A stretch of 64,000 nt of DNA from Ophthalmolycus amberensis (lineage: Eukaryota > Chordata > Actinopteri > Perciformes > Zoarcidae). The notes under the pieces are model-generated. The model was not told the DNA's origin. It searched no databases and was given only the letters and a program-made list of their open reading frames with translations. The translations under genes were made by a program, and so were the position numbers. Numbering within the stretch: position 1 is the stretch's first letter; every line of letters starts with the position of its first letter. The stretch lies in contig JAFEUB010001122.1 of the NCBI GenBank assembly GCA_024529925.1, forward strand, positions 609,501 to 673,500, in the 5' to 3' direction. This document shows, one piece after another, positions 37,321-47,663 of the stretch.

Positions 37321-37368
37321 CGTGTGTGTGTGTTTGTGTGTTTGTGTATATGTGTGTGTCTGTGTGTG
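37269..37368. repeat. (GT)n microsatellite
   Basis: About 100 bp of GT repeats with GC, TT and TA interruptions toward the right end. Confidence 0.95.
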
Positions 37369-40300
37369 ATATTCAGGTTATATTTAGAGAGAAATAACAC
37401 CTTCCTTGTTCAAAGGAACTGCCTGAAAAAGGAGTGGATCCTATCTGTATGGGCCTTGACAGTCTTCGTTTAATGGAGAGTTGTCATCCCACCGTGAGAC
37501 ATGACCAGTGAAGCAGCCTCCTGTCATGGCCTACATTGACCTTGATCCCAGCCTGCCCAGGAAGCCCCATTATCCTCCCTGCAGCCCTCCTGGAAGCTTC
37601 TGCTGATCGGTAAATGCCACGAGTTCCACTCCCTGCTGTCTGTGGGAGCTCTCACCATAGGAGGAGAACGGAGAGGAGGAGAGCAGAGGAAGAAGACGAG
37701 ACTCTTTTCTTTCTCTCTCACTCCTCTCTCAGGAGGAAACTTAATGTTGACACTCCACTTTCAGGTTTCTGCTGTGAGGCAAATCCATTAGACCATTTCA
37801 AGTCTTGGAGCTCAATGAAACATCTCCAGTGACAGAATTAAGCAGGCTGTCAATAGTCCAAAGGCTTCACCATTTTGCTGATCTTTGAAGGAACACTCTT
37901 TCAGCAGGCATCCTCCTCAAGTTTTATTAGTTGAGCATGGCACCCCCAAACTCTCATTACACGGTGCTACTTTGTCGCCACAATGTTAACGAGAGACATT
38001 GCTGCAGTTCTGAACTGAAGCATTATTCCTGTCTTGTCTCAGCCACCAGGGACAGCTTATGAATTAATGAGATGTCAGCAGAGATGTCATGTCTTTATTC
38101 ACTCAATCTCTCCATAAGAAAAAAAACACCTCCATGGAGGAATTGATATAACGTGGCACCATGATTCTTGTCTGTCTCTGGTGGCTTGACTCAGGGGGCC
38201 CATCTTTAAAAGTGCTCGCTCCTTCTGTTTTGTTACGGCAGATATACATCCTCAATAAAAGAAACAGGAAGCAATCAGTGGATCCCACTTATTTTGGTAT
38301 CAGAATCGAATAAATCCCTGATTGAGATTGGATTTGGTTTAATGTGTAGCAGCTCTTTGTATATTGTTGAGAGGGTTTGTTGTCATTTTAGCCATAGAGC
38401 TGTGTGTGTGGCTAGACAACCTGGCCTACTTGGTTGTTGTTTGTTGCATGTCTTTCCTTATAATTATGGCTTGTTTCTTCATGAGTCCACAATGGACTCG
38501 CTGTTGATGCTCAATGTGCATGTATGCTCTATCGGTCCCAAGGTTAGCTTATTTAACAGTATGTCTAAGACAGATTTTCTTAGCTTAACACGTTTAAAGT
38601 CAAGATGAAATAAAAAATGCATTTGTAACTCGTTCGGATCATATCCACTGTCATATTGTGCACCTATTTCACAATACAGTATATGCCAATTTTCTTTACA
38701 AATGTATTTTGATACTAAAATCCAGTCAACTTTTCTTCCTGCAAAACAAAATATAAAGTACACTTAGGTAAGCTACTACCAACCAATTTCAACCAATAAT
38801 ATCATGACATCCATCCATAAGTCAATCTGCAACTGTTAGCGACGAGGGAGGTGTGTGAAGCCACAGTCCTCTGTAGCTCTGCACTGTGCTACACTCCCGC
38901 CCACTTGTAAATGTACAACGCTTAAATATTCAGTTTTGCTGGGTAATACTCACAGTACATAAACTAAAGACGCCTTAACTTCCATTCAGTGTGACTTTAA
39001 GTTGTTTTATTGCTGATATTTAACAGGAAGGTTGAGAAAAGGAAAATTAAGAGGTGCTGGTTGGACAATTCCTAACATGTTAGTGAACTTTAGAGGTGTC
39101 GGTCAATCGAATTTGTTATCTTTGGACATAGCCAGGCTAGCTACAGAGGTGGTATCGATCTTCTAACTCTCAGCAAGAAAAAAAGGTATTTCCCAAAATG
39201 TCGAACTTTTCTTTTTAAGCACTGTTCAGAGCACACCTGTCTGTTATTTGAGTAATGTAGCATGTATTAGAGATGGCGATTTCCACTCTAACCTGAGATG
39301 GAGAACATGGTAAACATTATACCTGCTAAACATCAACATTCTAGTATTATCATTGCGGGCATGTTAGCATGCTGGCACTAGCATTTAGCTAGTCTACAGC
39401 ATAGCTCTTAGTCTTGTTGAAAACTTCCTCACGATATTAGTTGATGTGAAAAAAATAAACCAGGACACCTTGTCCTAATCTCCAGTATGAACCTCCGCGT
39501 CTGTTTACATTGCCAGGTGAGGAGGTGCTATGTGCTTTGCCAGCAAAACATTATGTAGTGTGCTGTACCTTAGAAGCAGAAAATTACTAACAACCCTTCA
39601 GAGGTTGCTCTGTACTCAGTTTCCTTCAGCCCTGTGACTTCCTTCGCGCTAATGTCAAGGCTTTATGGACCAATTACGTTGTAATTAATTTCCTTTCTGA
39701 GCCAGCAAAGGTGGGTGTAACTCCAACATTTCATCATGTAATGTCAGTCAAAATTGTTCATGAAAGAGGTGACTTGATCTTTGTGTCTTATGTTTATCAA
39801 GAGTAAGCTCATCCTTTAGGCTGCCTGGATCTATTTTAGTCCGTCGGCACAAATGCATTTGCACTGCAGGAATTTATTCGGTCAGGATTAGCAGCACTTC
39901 GCCGGGAGGGTAATAGCTGAGTGTAGTAAGCAGACCACCTACTGATTATAACTGTGTGCCCGTTGACGGATGTTGTGTTTGGTGGCGTCAAAATAAGATG
40001 CAGGATTATCTGGCCATGGTTGCTCCCCGTCCTGGCCGAAGCAGTCGTAGAATAACCTGCCGGTCTCAAAGTGACACAAAATAATGTTCATCAAAACAGT
40101 TCAACTTCGTAGTTAAAAGACTTTTACACTTTTCTGTTCAAAACTTTTCTTGTAAATCCTGAATATAGTTGGAAAGTTATTCTACAATGACAGCCACTTT
40201 GGCAAACACCTCCACTCATCTTTCAGCTGTCCTGGTATTTTCTATAAATATAATTGGCTGATATACCCAAGTGTTTTGGGACCCATCTGCCAACATGGCT

Positions 40301-40441
40301 AAGGGATAGAATAAATTGTTTTCTGCCTCTGTTTTTCATGCTGCTACAGGAATTGTATTGATGCCTTGTATTAATGCCATGTCATTCTTTTAAAATGTTC
40401 CTGACCCTGCTGTGCATCATGGGAGATTAAGGTGATGCAGA
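37369..40441. other. Gene-free sequence
   Basis: No gene. 37480-37620 is unique and G/C-richer, which is compatible with a regulatory element. The dispersed repeat at 39280-39430 is listed separately. Confidence 0.35.
39280..39430 (-). repeat. Dispersed repeat, copy 2 (inverted)
   Basis: 39306-39339 is the near-exact reverse complement of 9171-9203. It continues with GGCATGTTAGCATGCTGGCA and AGCATTTAGCTAG, typical of an abundant fish non-autonomous element. Ends not determined. Confidence 0.55.
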
Positions 40442-40465
40442 CTCTCTCTCTCTCTCTCGCTCTCT

Positions 40466-40497
<32 letters not shown>
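40442..40497. repeat. (CT)n microsatellite
   Basis: About 28 CT units with one CG and one TT interruption. Confidence 0.97.
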
Positions 40498-40500
<3 letters not shown>

Positions 40501-43060
40501 TAAAGAAAATCCCCTTCAAGGTCAAGTTAAGATCAACATTTATTGAACAACAAGGACCTACAATTTTGCCTTTCCCCAATAATGTTTCAGTTACGGCTCA
40601 ATGAATTGTATTCATGAGCTAACCACATTACGGAATGGAATTTCATTCCATAAAACAGTGTGAAGCTAAACTTGCTGCTGAATATCGCAGGTGCAAACAC
40701 AGGGAAACAAATTGAAATGTCTTTAAAAATGAGTAAGGGATAAAAGTTTGCGTGTAAGATGTTGTATGGGAGTTGCAGTGTAAAGGAACTACATAAGATA
40801 TTCAGAGCATTAATATAGCAGCAAACAACTATTTTCTCTGTAAAGATATAGTGGAGTAATGTATACCTGAGCAGAGGAAGAATGCACTCTCCATCTGTGT
40901 GTTATCTCAGCTTCTCTGTGCTATGAGTGTAAGCCGATGTGGCTGTACGTCCATGTTAGTGCATGTGAGTCCCTGTGTGTGTGTCCCACTGCCTTCCTAA
41001 TCGCCACCACTGCACTAGCGCAACGCCCACACCCTCTGGTTCTCCCTCAGGGGAACACTGTTAGCTCTGTCAGTATGGCTGACAGAGCTAACTGGAATTG
41101 TAGTTTTATGTTGATGCGCTGTAGGCAAATGAATTGTCCGTTTGTATGTAAACACTCCCGCAGAAAGCGAACTGAACTAAGTCAGGCAAACCTGCGAAGA
41201 CCTACAACTTCATCTTTCCCCAGTAATATTTCAGTCAAAGGTCAATAAATTTATTCAAAAGAAATGTGGTGTTTATGAGCAGAAATGATTCGGCACAACA
41301 TGACTTAGAGGTTTTCTTGATAAAGAAAATATGAGTTGAAAAACAAAGATAACAGCTGCACACTGTGAGGAGCTTTTCTAAAGTGTCTCATGGTGAGGAA
41401 AGAAAGGCGTTCTAATAGCAGGAGAACAAATCGTGTTCTGATTTATTTTTCTTTCACCACTTGACGCTTGAGTAAGGGATTAAGTGTCTCATTTAGATGC
41501 AGGAACAGCCCCATCTCTTCAATGCTAATGTTTGGTGCTCCAGCAACAGGTCAACTGAGCTGAACGTCAGCTGAGCTCGAATTGCTGTAGTTTTAGTTCA
41601 GGCTGCTCTCCGTTGAACTGAGCCATTGAAAGGCTGATATGACGAAGCACTTTTCCCCTTTGACACTAACAGCTTCGCCGTCTTTAGTGCACGGCACTGC
41701 ATCTCACAGCAGCAACAACAAAGCAGCAAGTGGGTTATCTTCTGCAGTCAGCTTAAAAAGAGTCAGAACACACAAACACACAGAGACCCACACAGTTTCA
41801 TCCCTTTCTCTCAAGTGCCCTCTTTGTGACCTTCACTGCCTTTGGATATTTCACTTATCTGGCAGTTAGCTTTCTGTCTTTACTGTTTGACCGTGGTACA
41901 AATGTACTATCTGATCTCCTGCACCCACTCGCTCTGCATCACCTTTCCCAGTGCTCTCGCAGCTTCACATATTTTGATACACATAACCAAAGCCAGGAAT
42001 GCACTGTGACATTAAGTATCACAATTTTATTACAAAAATTAAATTCTTCATCTCTCAGTTTTGCCATGCTTGGAGCATATAACAATACAGTAAAAAACCC
42101 AGACCCAGAGAAGATAGTAAAGCAGATTTCAACAATGCTTTCACAGGACTCTGTCACTCATGCTGTTACTATACACATACTGTAACATTCCTAATACAGA
42201 GTAGTACAAACACCTGCCGAAACACGTCATGTCAGATAACAAACTAATTAAATAACATTTACCAAGAAAAAAGAAACTAAACCCAGCTCAGAAAGGATAA
42301 CATAAACCAGTAAACATTGAATTTGCAACTTAAACATACTGAATGTGCTGAATATTTGTACCAGCCCAAGGCACCCAGGCTTTGTAGCAATGTTGGCAAG
42401 TTAACGACATTCTTACAGTAACACTTGAAGCGAAACAACAATTACAAATTGACTTGTACCAAAGCCTGACTTTGCAATGTCCTTCAACATACCCTCCTCT
42501 CTTGGCGATCTATTAGTCAGTCACAGTGCAAGTTCCGGAGGGGCAGGGCAGAATGAAGGAGAGGTAAGGGGGGGGGGTTGCAGGGAGCTGTACCGCGTCA
42601 GACATCACTTCACAGTGCCAAACACTGATAAGAATTGGACGGACAGCATAATCTCCCACTTTCCAGAGGGAAGAGGGTGGGAGCGGTTATGTAATTCCTC
42701 TCTTGGATTGTGAATTGTCCAAACATAAGGCGCAGATTGCCAGCTGCCAGTCCAAGTCGAAATAAGCCAAACGAAAAGCTTAGGTGTGCTTTCAACTGAA
42801 CGTCCAAGAAAAAAAATTTGAAACAGATACCGAAACAAATACCACTACTTTCTCTCTGAGGTTTCCATGATGAATTCTGTTTTTTTTCCTCAAGATAAAA
42901 AGTGTTGTTTTGCACATAAATATCTAAGAACGATAGAAATCCCAGATTTAAGCTTACCAACAACTCAAATAGTCTCTAACAAACGTCAAATGAAGACATA
43001 AAATGAACGACAAAAGCTCAGAAACACAGAGGGGCCTTTCTTGGACGGTGAAATTGCAGT
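40498..43060. other. Gene-free sequence; 3' flank of nptx1l
   Basis: No other gene. The right part (about 42010-43060) is probably the nptx1l 3' UTR. The open frames at 41639-42185 show no family features. Confidence 0.4.
42026..42031 (-). terminator. Possible nptx1l polyadenylation signal
   Basis: First canonical AATAAA on the minus strand downstream of the stop codon, about 1,030 nt past it. If used, the 3' UTR covers about 42010-43060, in which I see no other gene or clear repeat apart from short homopolymers. NPTX1 transcripts in other vertebrates have long 3' UTRs, so a more distal site is also possible. Confidence 0.3.
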
Positions 43061-43282
43061 TCAGTTGAGCGAACGGCAAGGCTCGAAGGTCCATTTGGTC
43101 GCTCCGCCAAATATTTCGATGTTGCTCTCCGTCCAGGAGAAGACGTTGCCAGCCGGCGGTTTGCTGTTGCAGGTCGCCAAGTTGTAGATCTCTGTGACAG
43201 AAAGTTTCCTATTCCAGATGTTCAAGTTTGCTAGTTCACCAACGAAAGCTTGTGTCGCATCGAAGCCTCCTCCCAACGTGTC
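43061..43282 (-). CDS. nptx1l: nptx1l exon 5: C-terminal pentraxin domain
   Basis: Encodes residues 354-426 and the TGA stop. It begins DTLGGGFDATQAFVGEL, runs through NIWNRKLSVTEIYNLATC, and ends FGGATKWTFEPCRSLN. D354, D361 and Q364 align with calcium-binding positions known in C-reactive protein. The acceptor is TTTGACAG|GACACG. Length and ending match NPTX1 (human ends in a similar CR-x-x-N), not the longer NPTX2 tail. Confidence 0.95.
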   Translation of the reverse strand, partial: DTLGGGFDATQAFVGELANLNIWNRKLSVTEIYNLATCNSKPPAGNVFSWTESNIEIFGGATKWTFEPCRSLN

Positions 43283-46200
43283 CTGTCAAACAATGCAGAC
43301 AAGTGTCAATCGTCACCACTTCAAGTGCACATCAAAGTGTTAGTTAAGTGGTCGGAGAAGTTGGAACAACTCCACACTTTGTCCTTTGGAGAAGTCTTAG
43401 ATGTATGTGCATTTGAGCAGAGGACTAAATATGATCACATTTTATTATAAGTCGCATCAACTGAGAGAACTTTTGTTCTTAGATTAGTTAAAAAATGTGT
43501 TTTTAATTTTGATTTTACTCAACTCCAGTCTGGGAAATATTTAATTTATGTTTGCATACATGATATCATTTTAATTAGCAGTGCCATTTGGCAGAATGCT
43601 TGATTATATACAGGTCTCTTCATAGTAGATATGTCTTGCTCTGTGCAACTAAGGGATTTTCTCTGTAAAATCTCAAATGTTTCCCTGTCACTATTCAGGA
43701 CTTTTTCCAATCCTGGGATGATCTTTTTCTAAATTGATTTGAAAGCCTCAATTGGGAACCTCTTCAATGTCTTCACAGTCTCATTTCATAAACATTCTAA
43801 CAATCTTTGTCCAAAATTAAATGCATAATTGTCAGGATTATTTCCAAATTTGTGAGGGATTAAAGTGCAAAAGTTGCAATTGCTGATTTGAAAATGAATA
43901 TCCACCTGCTCTTGTCCCAGGACCAGCACTCCCTCTGGTTTGATGGGATGGTACGGTGCCAGATTTTCTCCGCTCCCCCGCATCACTCCATCCTGGAAGG
44001 CTTCCCACATCCCGTCACGAGTGGTCCACGTGATGCAGAGGTGATGCCATTTCCCATCATTGATGAGGAACGGCAGCTTTGCAACCTGCAGCAGAGACAT
44101 TGCAACAAAAAAAATCACATCTTTCTCTATATTTTACACTTAAGTAGCAGAATCAAAAACGCATCGCTTCCACACCTTCTCTTCCTGCGGAGTCACTTCC
44201 CCAGTCACACATCATTTCCTTTATAATAAGGCCTCTGTTGCACACCTCAGCGTCTATTTTTATTCCATTTCCTTCTGGCGCATGAGAAGTTGTCTGGTTA
44301 CTCTGAGTCATCCCACCACAAAGTATTGTAACTTTTTCCTACTGTTGCACCCACTGTAATGTATTCTGAATATTTACAAGATACATGTAAATGCGAAAAG
44401 CCATTACGACGCCCTGCAAATGTAAACAATGTGTGAAATCCATCTTTATCCATGATAATCACTTTCCATTACCTTGTCATTGATAAGGATCTCCATAGGG
44501 TTGGTCCCCCACTCGATCAGCACCAGCTCGTTGGCCTGACCCGGGACAGCGTAGGAGAAGGATGTCCCCACGCCAGGCGAGGCGTTGGACTTGATCCACA
44601 GACACACGCTGAAGGAGTACATCTCAGGAAGGCTCTTCTTGGCTTTGGCGTACATGTAGTTGGTTCTCAGGGGAAAGGTGAGCTGAAACGTATCTGTCGG
44701 CCTGCTGTCTTTACCTGTAGATGCCAGTTATTATAGAGGATAAGTGATAAACCCACATATGGTTTTACATGAAGTCATGATGACGATTAAGGGATTTATA
44801 TGATTAAGTCAGTTAATGGAAGAAATGAAAAAAATACCATTTTGTACCATTTTAAAATTACAACCATCTCTAATTAAAGATGAAACACTGTTTTCAATGA
44901 TTTTCGGTATTTTGCTTGTGTATTTGGGCTCTGTCTCCCGGCTCTCTCCTGCATACAAGGTACGCACCCACATTTGCAAGTGTTGAAAAGCGCCAATGCG
45001 ATCTGCACCCTGTAAAGTTTCTCTGCCTATGACCTCTGCATTTGCAATATGGATCCCATGCAAGTTAGGTGCTCTGTTTTTGCCTTTGAAAAACATAAAC
45101 TCAGCGAAGCAAAGTGCTAACAGGTCTTGAGATATGCAAAGCAATGCAGCTCTCCTCCTCCCTCACACTCTGTGCGCAACGTGATGATTGCGGCATTGTG
45201 AACGCTTCCACAACACGAGTGCTGTGATACTGAAGATTTCAGTTTTTTTCGAAAGACTTGGACGCCCTTGAGCTTAAAAACCAATTCAATTTTACCTAAT
45301 CTTGTTTAGAGCTCCCGTCGAGTGCAAAGTGGAAGTCTTGTGCGCGCACAATTCAAACGCACCTTTCTCCAGGTCTGTGATCCGATGGTGCAGAGTGGTG
45401 AGCGTGGACTCCACTTTGTTCCGCTGATCGGTGTCATTCCTGGCGCCGGGTTTGGTCTCCTCTATCGTGTTGACCCGGGACAAAACCTGCTTCTCCATGT
45501 CGTCTATCTTGTTTTGGAGCAGATCTTTCAGACTGTTCGCTTGCACGGTGTTGTTCCCTCGGCTGTACTGCTGCATCGGACAGAGGGAGACAGACACTGG
45601 GTTAAAAGGGCACAATGAATACTTTCTGTGGTGTTAAAACTCCCTGAAATATGTTCCGCGCATGAAACCTTCAGTCTGGTCCCACTGCACGGCCTGTTTA
45701 TATGCAGCTCTGCGCCACATTATTCAAAATGATGCTAGTTTACTTTCCATGATGCTTCTTTCTCACTGTCAATTAAAAGATTAACTAAAACACATGTGGC
45801 TCCAAGCAGGAACTTCACACAGCCAGAACAATATTGCAGCAGTATATTAGAGGCCTAACCCTCATTCAGATGAACAACCGGGGAAGCAATAATTTAATTA
45901 ACTTTTGACCTGCTGCGCTGCTCTCTGCTTGCCTACCTCGAGATTCTCCAGTCTCTGTTTCAACGTCTGTAAAGTATGTCCCAGCTGGGTCAGAGTGTCC
46001 GTGGTGCCCCGGGATACATCCCCCATCGTGTTCTTCGACCCCGGCCGTCTCCCACCGGGTCCCGCCGCCGGGAGGCTCTGGCTCTCGCAGCGGCTCAACT
46101 TGGACGTTAGTTCCCTGATTGTCTCCTTTTGGTTCATAATTGTCTCTTTTTGCTGTAGCACGGTCTCCCGCAGCTGCATGACCGTAGTCTTCAGGTCCTC

Positions 46201-46365
46201 TGCCGGACCGCTGTTCTGCATCGTGGCCGCGCACAAGTCCATATCCTTGGGCACCGACGTGCAAATAAACTGCGTCTGTCCGAAGTCTTGCGCAGAGCTC
46301 TCCACAACAACCAGGCAAGAAAGTAGAAAAAGTTTCCACGAGAATCCGTCCATGGTTCCAGTCAT
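43061..46365 (-). CDS. nptx1l: Neuronal pentraxin 1-like (five coding exons)
   Basis: Secreted synaptic pentraxin; in the known family it multimerises through an N-terminal coiled coil and clusters AMPA receptors at excitatory synapses. Coding exons join 46365-45937, 45570-45363, 44714-44473, 44085-43906 and 43282-43061, all with GT/AG introns and consistent phase, giving 426 residues (human NPTX1 is about 432). Visible parts: signal peptide around residues 8-25; cysteines C35, C45 and C93; coiled-coil heptads including QLRETVLQQKETI and QTLKQRLENLE; sequons N149 and N188; a pentraxin domain from about residue 220 with the signature HLCITWTT (H308 to T315), the expected disulfide pair C250/C310, and calcium-site residues E352, Q353, D354 and Q364. 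Motifs such as QDFG, RETVLQQKETI and KNTMGD fit NPTX1 better than NPTX2. No frameshift or stop was seen, so it looks functional. The family call is near certain; the exact paralog name is an inference. Confidence 0.96.
43906..44085 (-). CDS. nptx1l: nptx1l exon 4: pentraxin signature
   Basis: Encodes residues 294-353: VAKLPFLINDGKWHH, then the pentraxin family signature HLCITWTT with C310, then MWEAFQDG, SGENLAPYHPIKP and VLVLGQEQ. The acceptor is CTGCAG|GTTGCA and the donor GAGCAG|GTGGAT, both phase 0. The calcium-site residues E352 and Q353 are the last two codons; their partner D354 is the first codon of the next exon. Confidence 0.96.
44473..44714 (-). CDS. nptx1l: nptx1l exon 3: start of pentraxin domain
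   Basis: Encodes residues 213-293, entering the pentraxin fold at TFQLTFPLRTNYMYAK. It includes PEMYSFSVCLWIKS with C250 (first half of the conserved disulfide), SYAVPGQANELVLIEWG, and PMEILINDK. The acceptor is CTACAG|GTAAAG and the donor GACAAG|GTAATG, phase 0. This is the exon most strongly identical to vertebrate neuronal pentraxins. Confidence 0.96.
45363..45570 (-). CDS. nptx1l: nptx1l exon 2: second coiled coil
   Basis: Encodes residues 144-212 plus the first base of codon 213. It reads QYSRGNN, SLKDLLQNKIDDMEKQVLSR and later TTLHHRITDLEK, matching the neuronal pentraxin coiled coil. The acceptor is a tandem CAGCAG, so Q144 may be included or skipped. The donor is GAGAAAG|GTGCGT, phase 1. 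Sequons lie at N149 (NNT) and N188 (NDT); the second has a counterpart in human NPTX1. Confidence 0.95.
45937..46365 (-). CDS. nptx1l: nptx1l exon 1: signal peptide and first coiled coil
   Basis: Encodes residues 1-143. It opens with MTGTMDGF and a hydrophobic run (LFLLSCLVVV), then SSA-QDFG, a likely signal-peptidase site. Two in-frame start codons exist, at 46365 and 46353. The downstream one has the stronger context (A at -3, G at +4) and gives a more typical signal peptide, so the true protein may be 422 residues. The exon ends after codon E143 at a phase-0 donor reading CTCGAG|GTAGGC on the minus strand. The long plus-strand open frame over this exon is an antisense shadow. Confidence 0.95.
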
Positions 46366-46474
46366 GTCTCACGGCTTAATTAAGAGAGTGGGTGAGTGAG
46401 TGAGTGGTCGTTCTAAGATTTCGGTACCACGGAGCTGTCCACTGAAGCTGTGAGCTCCGGTCGCTGTGTGCAGT

Positions 46475-46481
46475 TTATATA
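46475..46481 (-). promoter_or_regulatory. TATA box of nptx1l
   Basis: Reads TATATAA on the minus strand, 110-122 bp upstream of the two candidate start codons. Transcription would then start near 46450, giving a short 5' leader of about 85-100 nt that contains an ACTC-type simple repeat (46389-46403). No other TATA-like site lies between it and the gene. The position is seen in the sequence; its use is inferred. Confidence 0.7.
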
Positions 46482-47613
46482 GCGGACATAACGCAGAGCA
46501 GATTCACTGCATCACTGAGGGGAGGCAGGGGGTTCTGCTGTACCTACATAGTCCAGCCCCTTATTTAAGGTCGTCCTCACTGTTTGCAAAGCACCCAAGC
46601 AGTCAGTCTCTACAGTGACAGAGAGCAATTCTGTATAGTTGAGTCCTAAAATTCATATTTGGCTGCACACAACGTTTTTGCAAGTTAAAAGCAGGCCCCC
46701 AGAGTTATAAAAAGTAATTTTTTGGAAATTACACCGAAATCACTTTAATATGATGAAATTAAGTTGAAAGGACCCCAGTCTACATGACTTGATGGATCCC
46801 AAATAGTTTAGAAGCTGATCTTGTACGTAAATCATTCCCCAAAATATGGAAAGTAGCGAGAACTGTTAAATTGGATGGAATTAAGTTTTTGTTGAGTGTG
46901 ATATTTCTTTCTGAAATGTAGAGTGTAAAAGCCTAAAGTAGCCACTCAGCATAAAAATAGAAATGCTCAAGGCACCTCAAAATTGTACTGTGTACATTTT
47001 GAAATAAGAAATAAGAAGTGAAAAGTAGAATTCTTGAACAATAAAAATGTCCACTTGTTGGATTCAATACACTCAGAGGATTTACTGCTCCAGCCGTGGT
47101 CTGGTAGGCTGTAACTTATGGTGGCTAGTGTTAGCCGCCTTTAAAGTTTTGGTATATCCTAAATATTGCTCCCTAACTCAACTCGGTTTACGATCAGAAC
47201 TTTTACCATCATCAGGTACAGTAATTGACCCTTGGCTAAACCCCGCCCCTTGCTGGTACTCCGTCAAGCTGTCAGAGTTACCATAGAGCCCACACTGTCA
47301 TGAACAGCACTCCCGGAATAAATATGATCTACATTTTGGAACATTATTCACTGTTAGAATCATTTAAAGCTAAAGCAGCATATACATGCAGTATACATAA
47401 CTTCAGTAGCTAGCGCAGCATAGAAGTCAGTCTGGATCACTTTAAGTAGGCTATTAGGTGTACTTGAGTACATGTTTATTGAGTTTCTGAGTTTTCTCGT
47501 TTATATGACACATTTAGTTAATTTAAATGATTTGGTGAAATTATTGGTCCACCTTAAATGAAATCCAATCCCCATCCTCTAACGAAGCCTGTCCCATGGT
47601 CGGACTCTTTATC

Positions 47614-47616
<3 letters not shown>
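46482..47616. other. Upstream region of nptx1l
   Basis: Apart from the palindrome at 46559-46570 and a G-rich GGGGAGGCAGGGGG stretch (46519-46532), nothing is recognised. No divergent gene was found. Confidence 0.4.
46559..46570 (-). promoter_or_regulatory. CArG/MEF2-like palindrome upstream of nptx1l
   Basis: A perfect 12-bp palindrome, CCTTATTTAAGG, about 80-90 bp upstream of the TATA box. It has eight A/T bases between the flanking CC and GG, so it lies between a classical SRF CArG box and a MEF2 site. Neuronal pentraxins are known to respond to neuronal activity, for which MADS-box factors are plausible regulators. The function is inferred only from position and symmetry. Confidence 0.4.

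Positions 47617-47661
<45 letters not shown>
47617..47661. repeat. (TC)n microsatellite
   Basis: About 22 uninterrupted TC units; causes the Arg/Glu alternating frame on the minus strand. Confidence 0.97.

Positions 47662-47663
<2 letters not shown>

Noticed and set aside
45866..46372. 168-codon minus-strand open frame
   Set aside because: Out-of-frame overlap of nptx1l exon 1; the correct frame has the QDFG and RETVLQQKETI motifs.
45905..46399. 164-codon plus-strand open frame
   Set aside because: Antisense shadow of nptx1l exon 1, whose minus-strand frame is clearly conserved.
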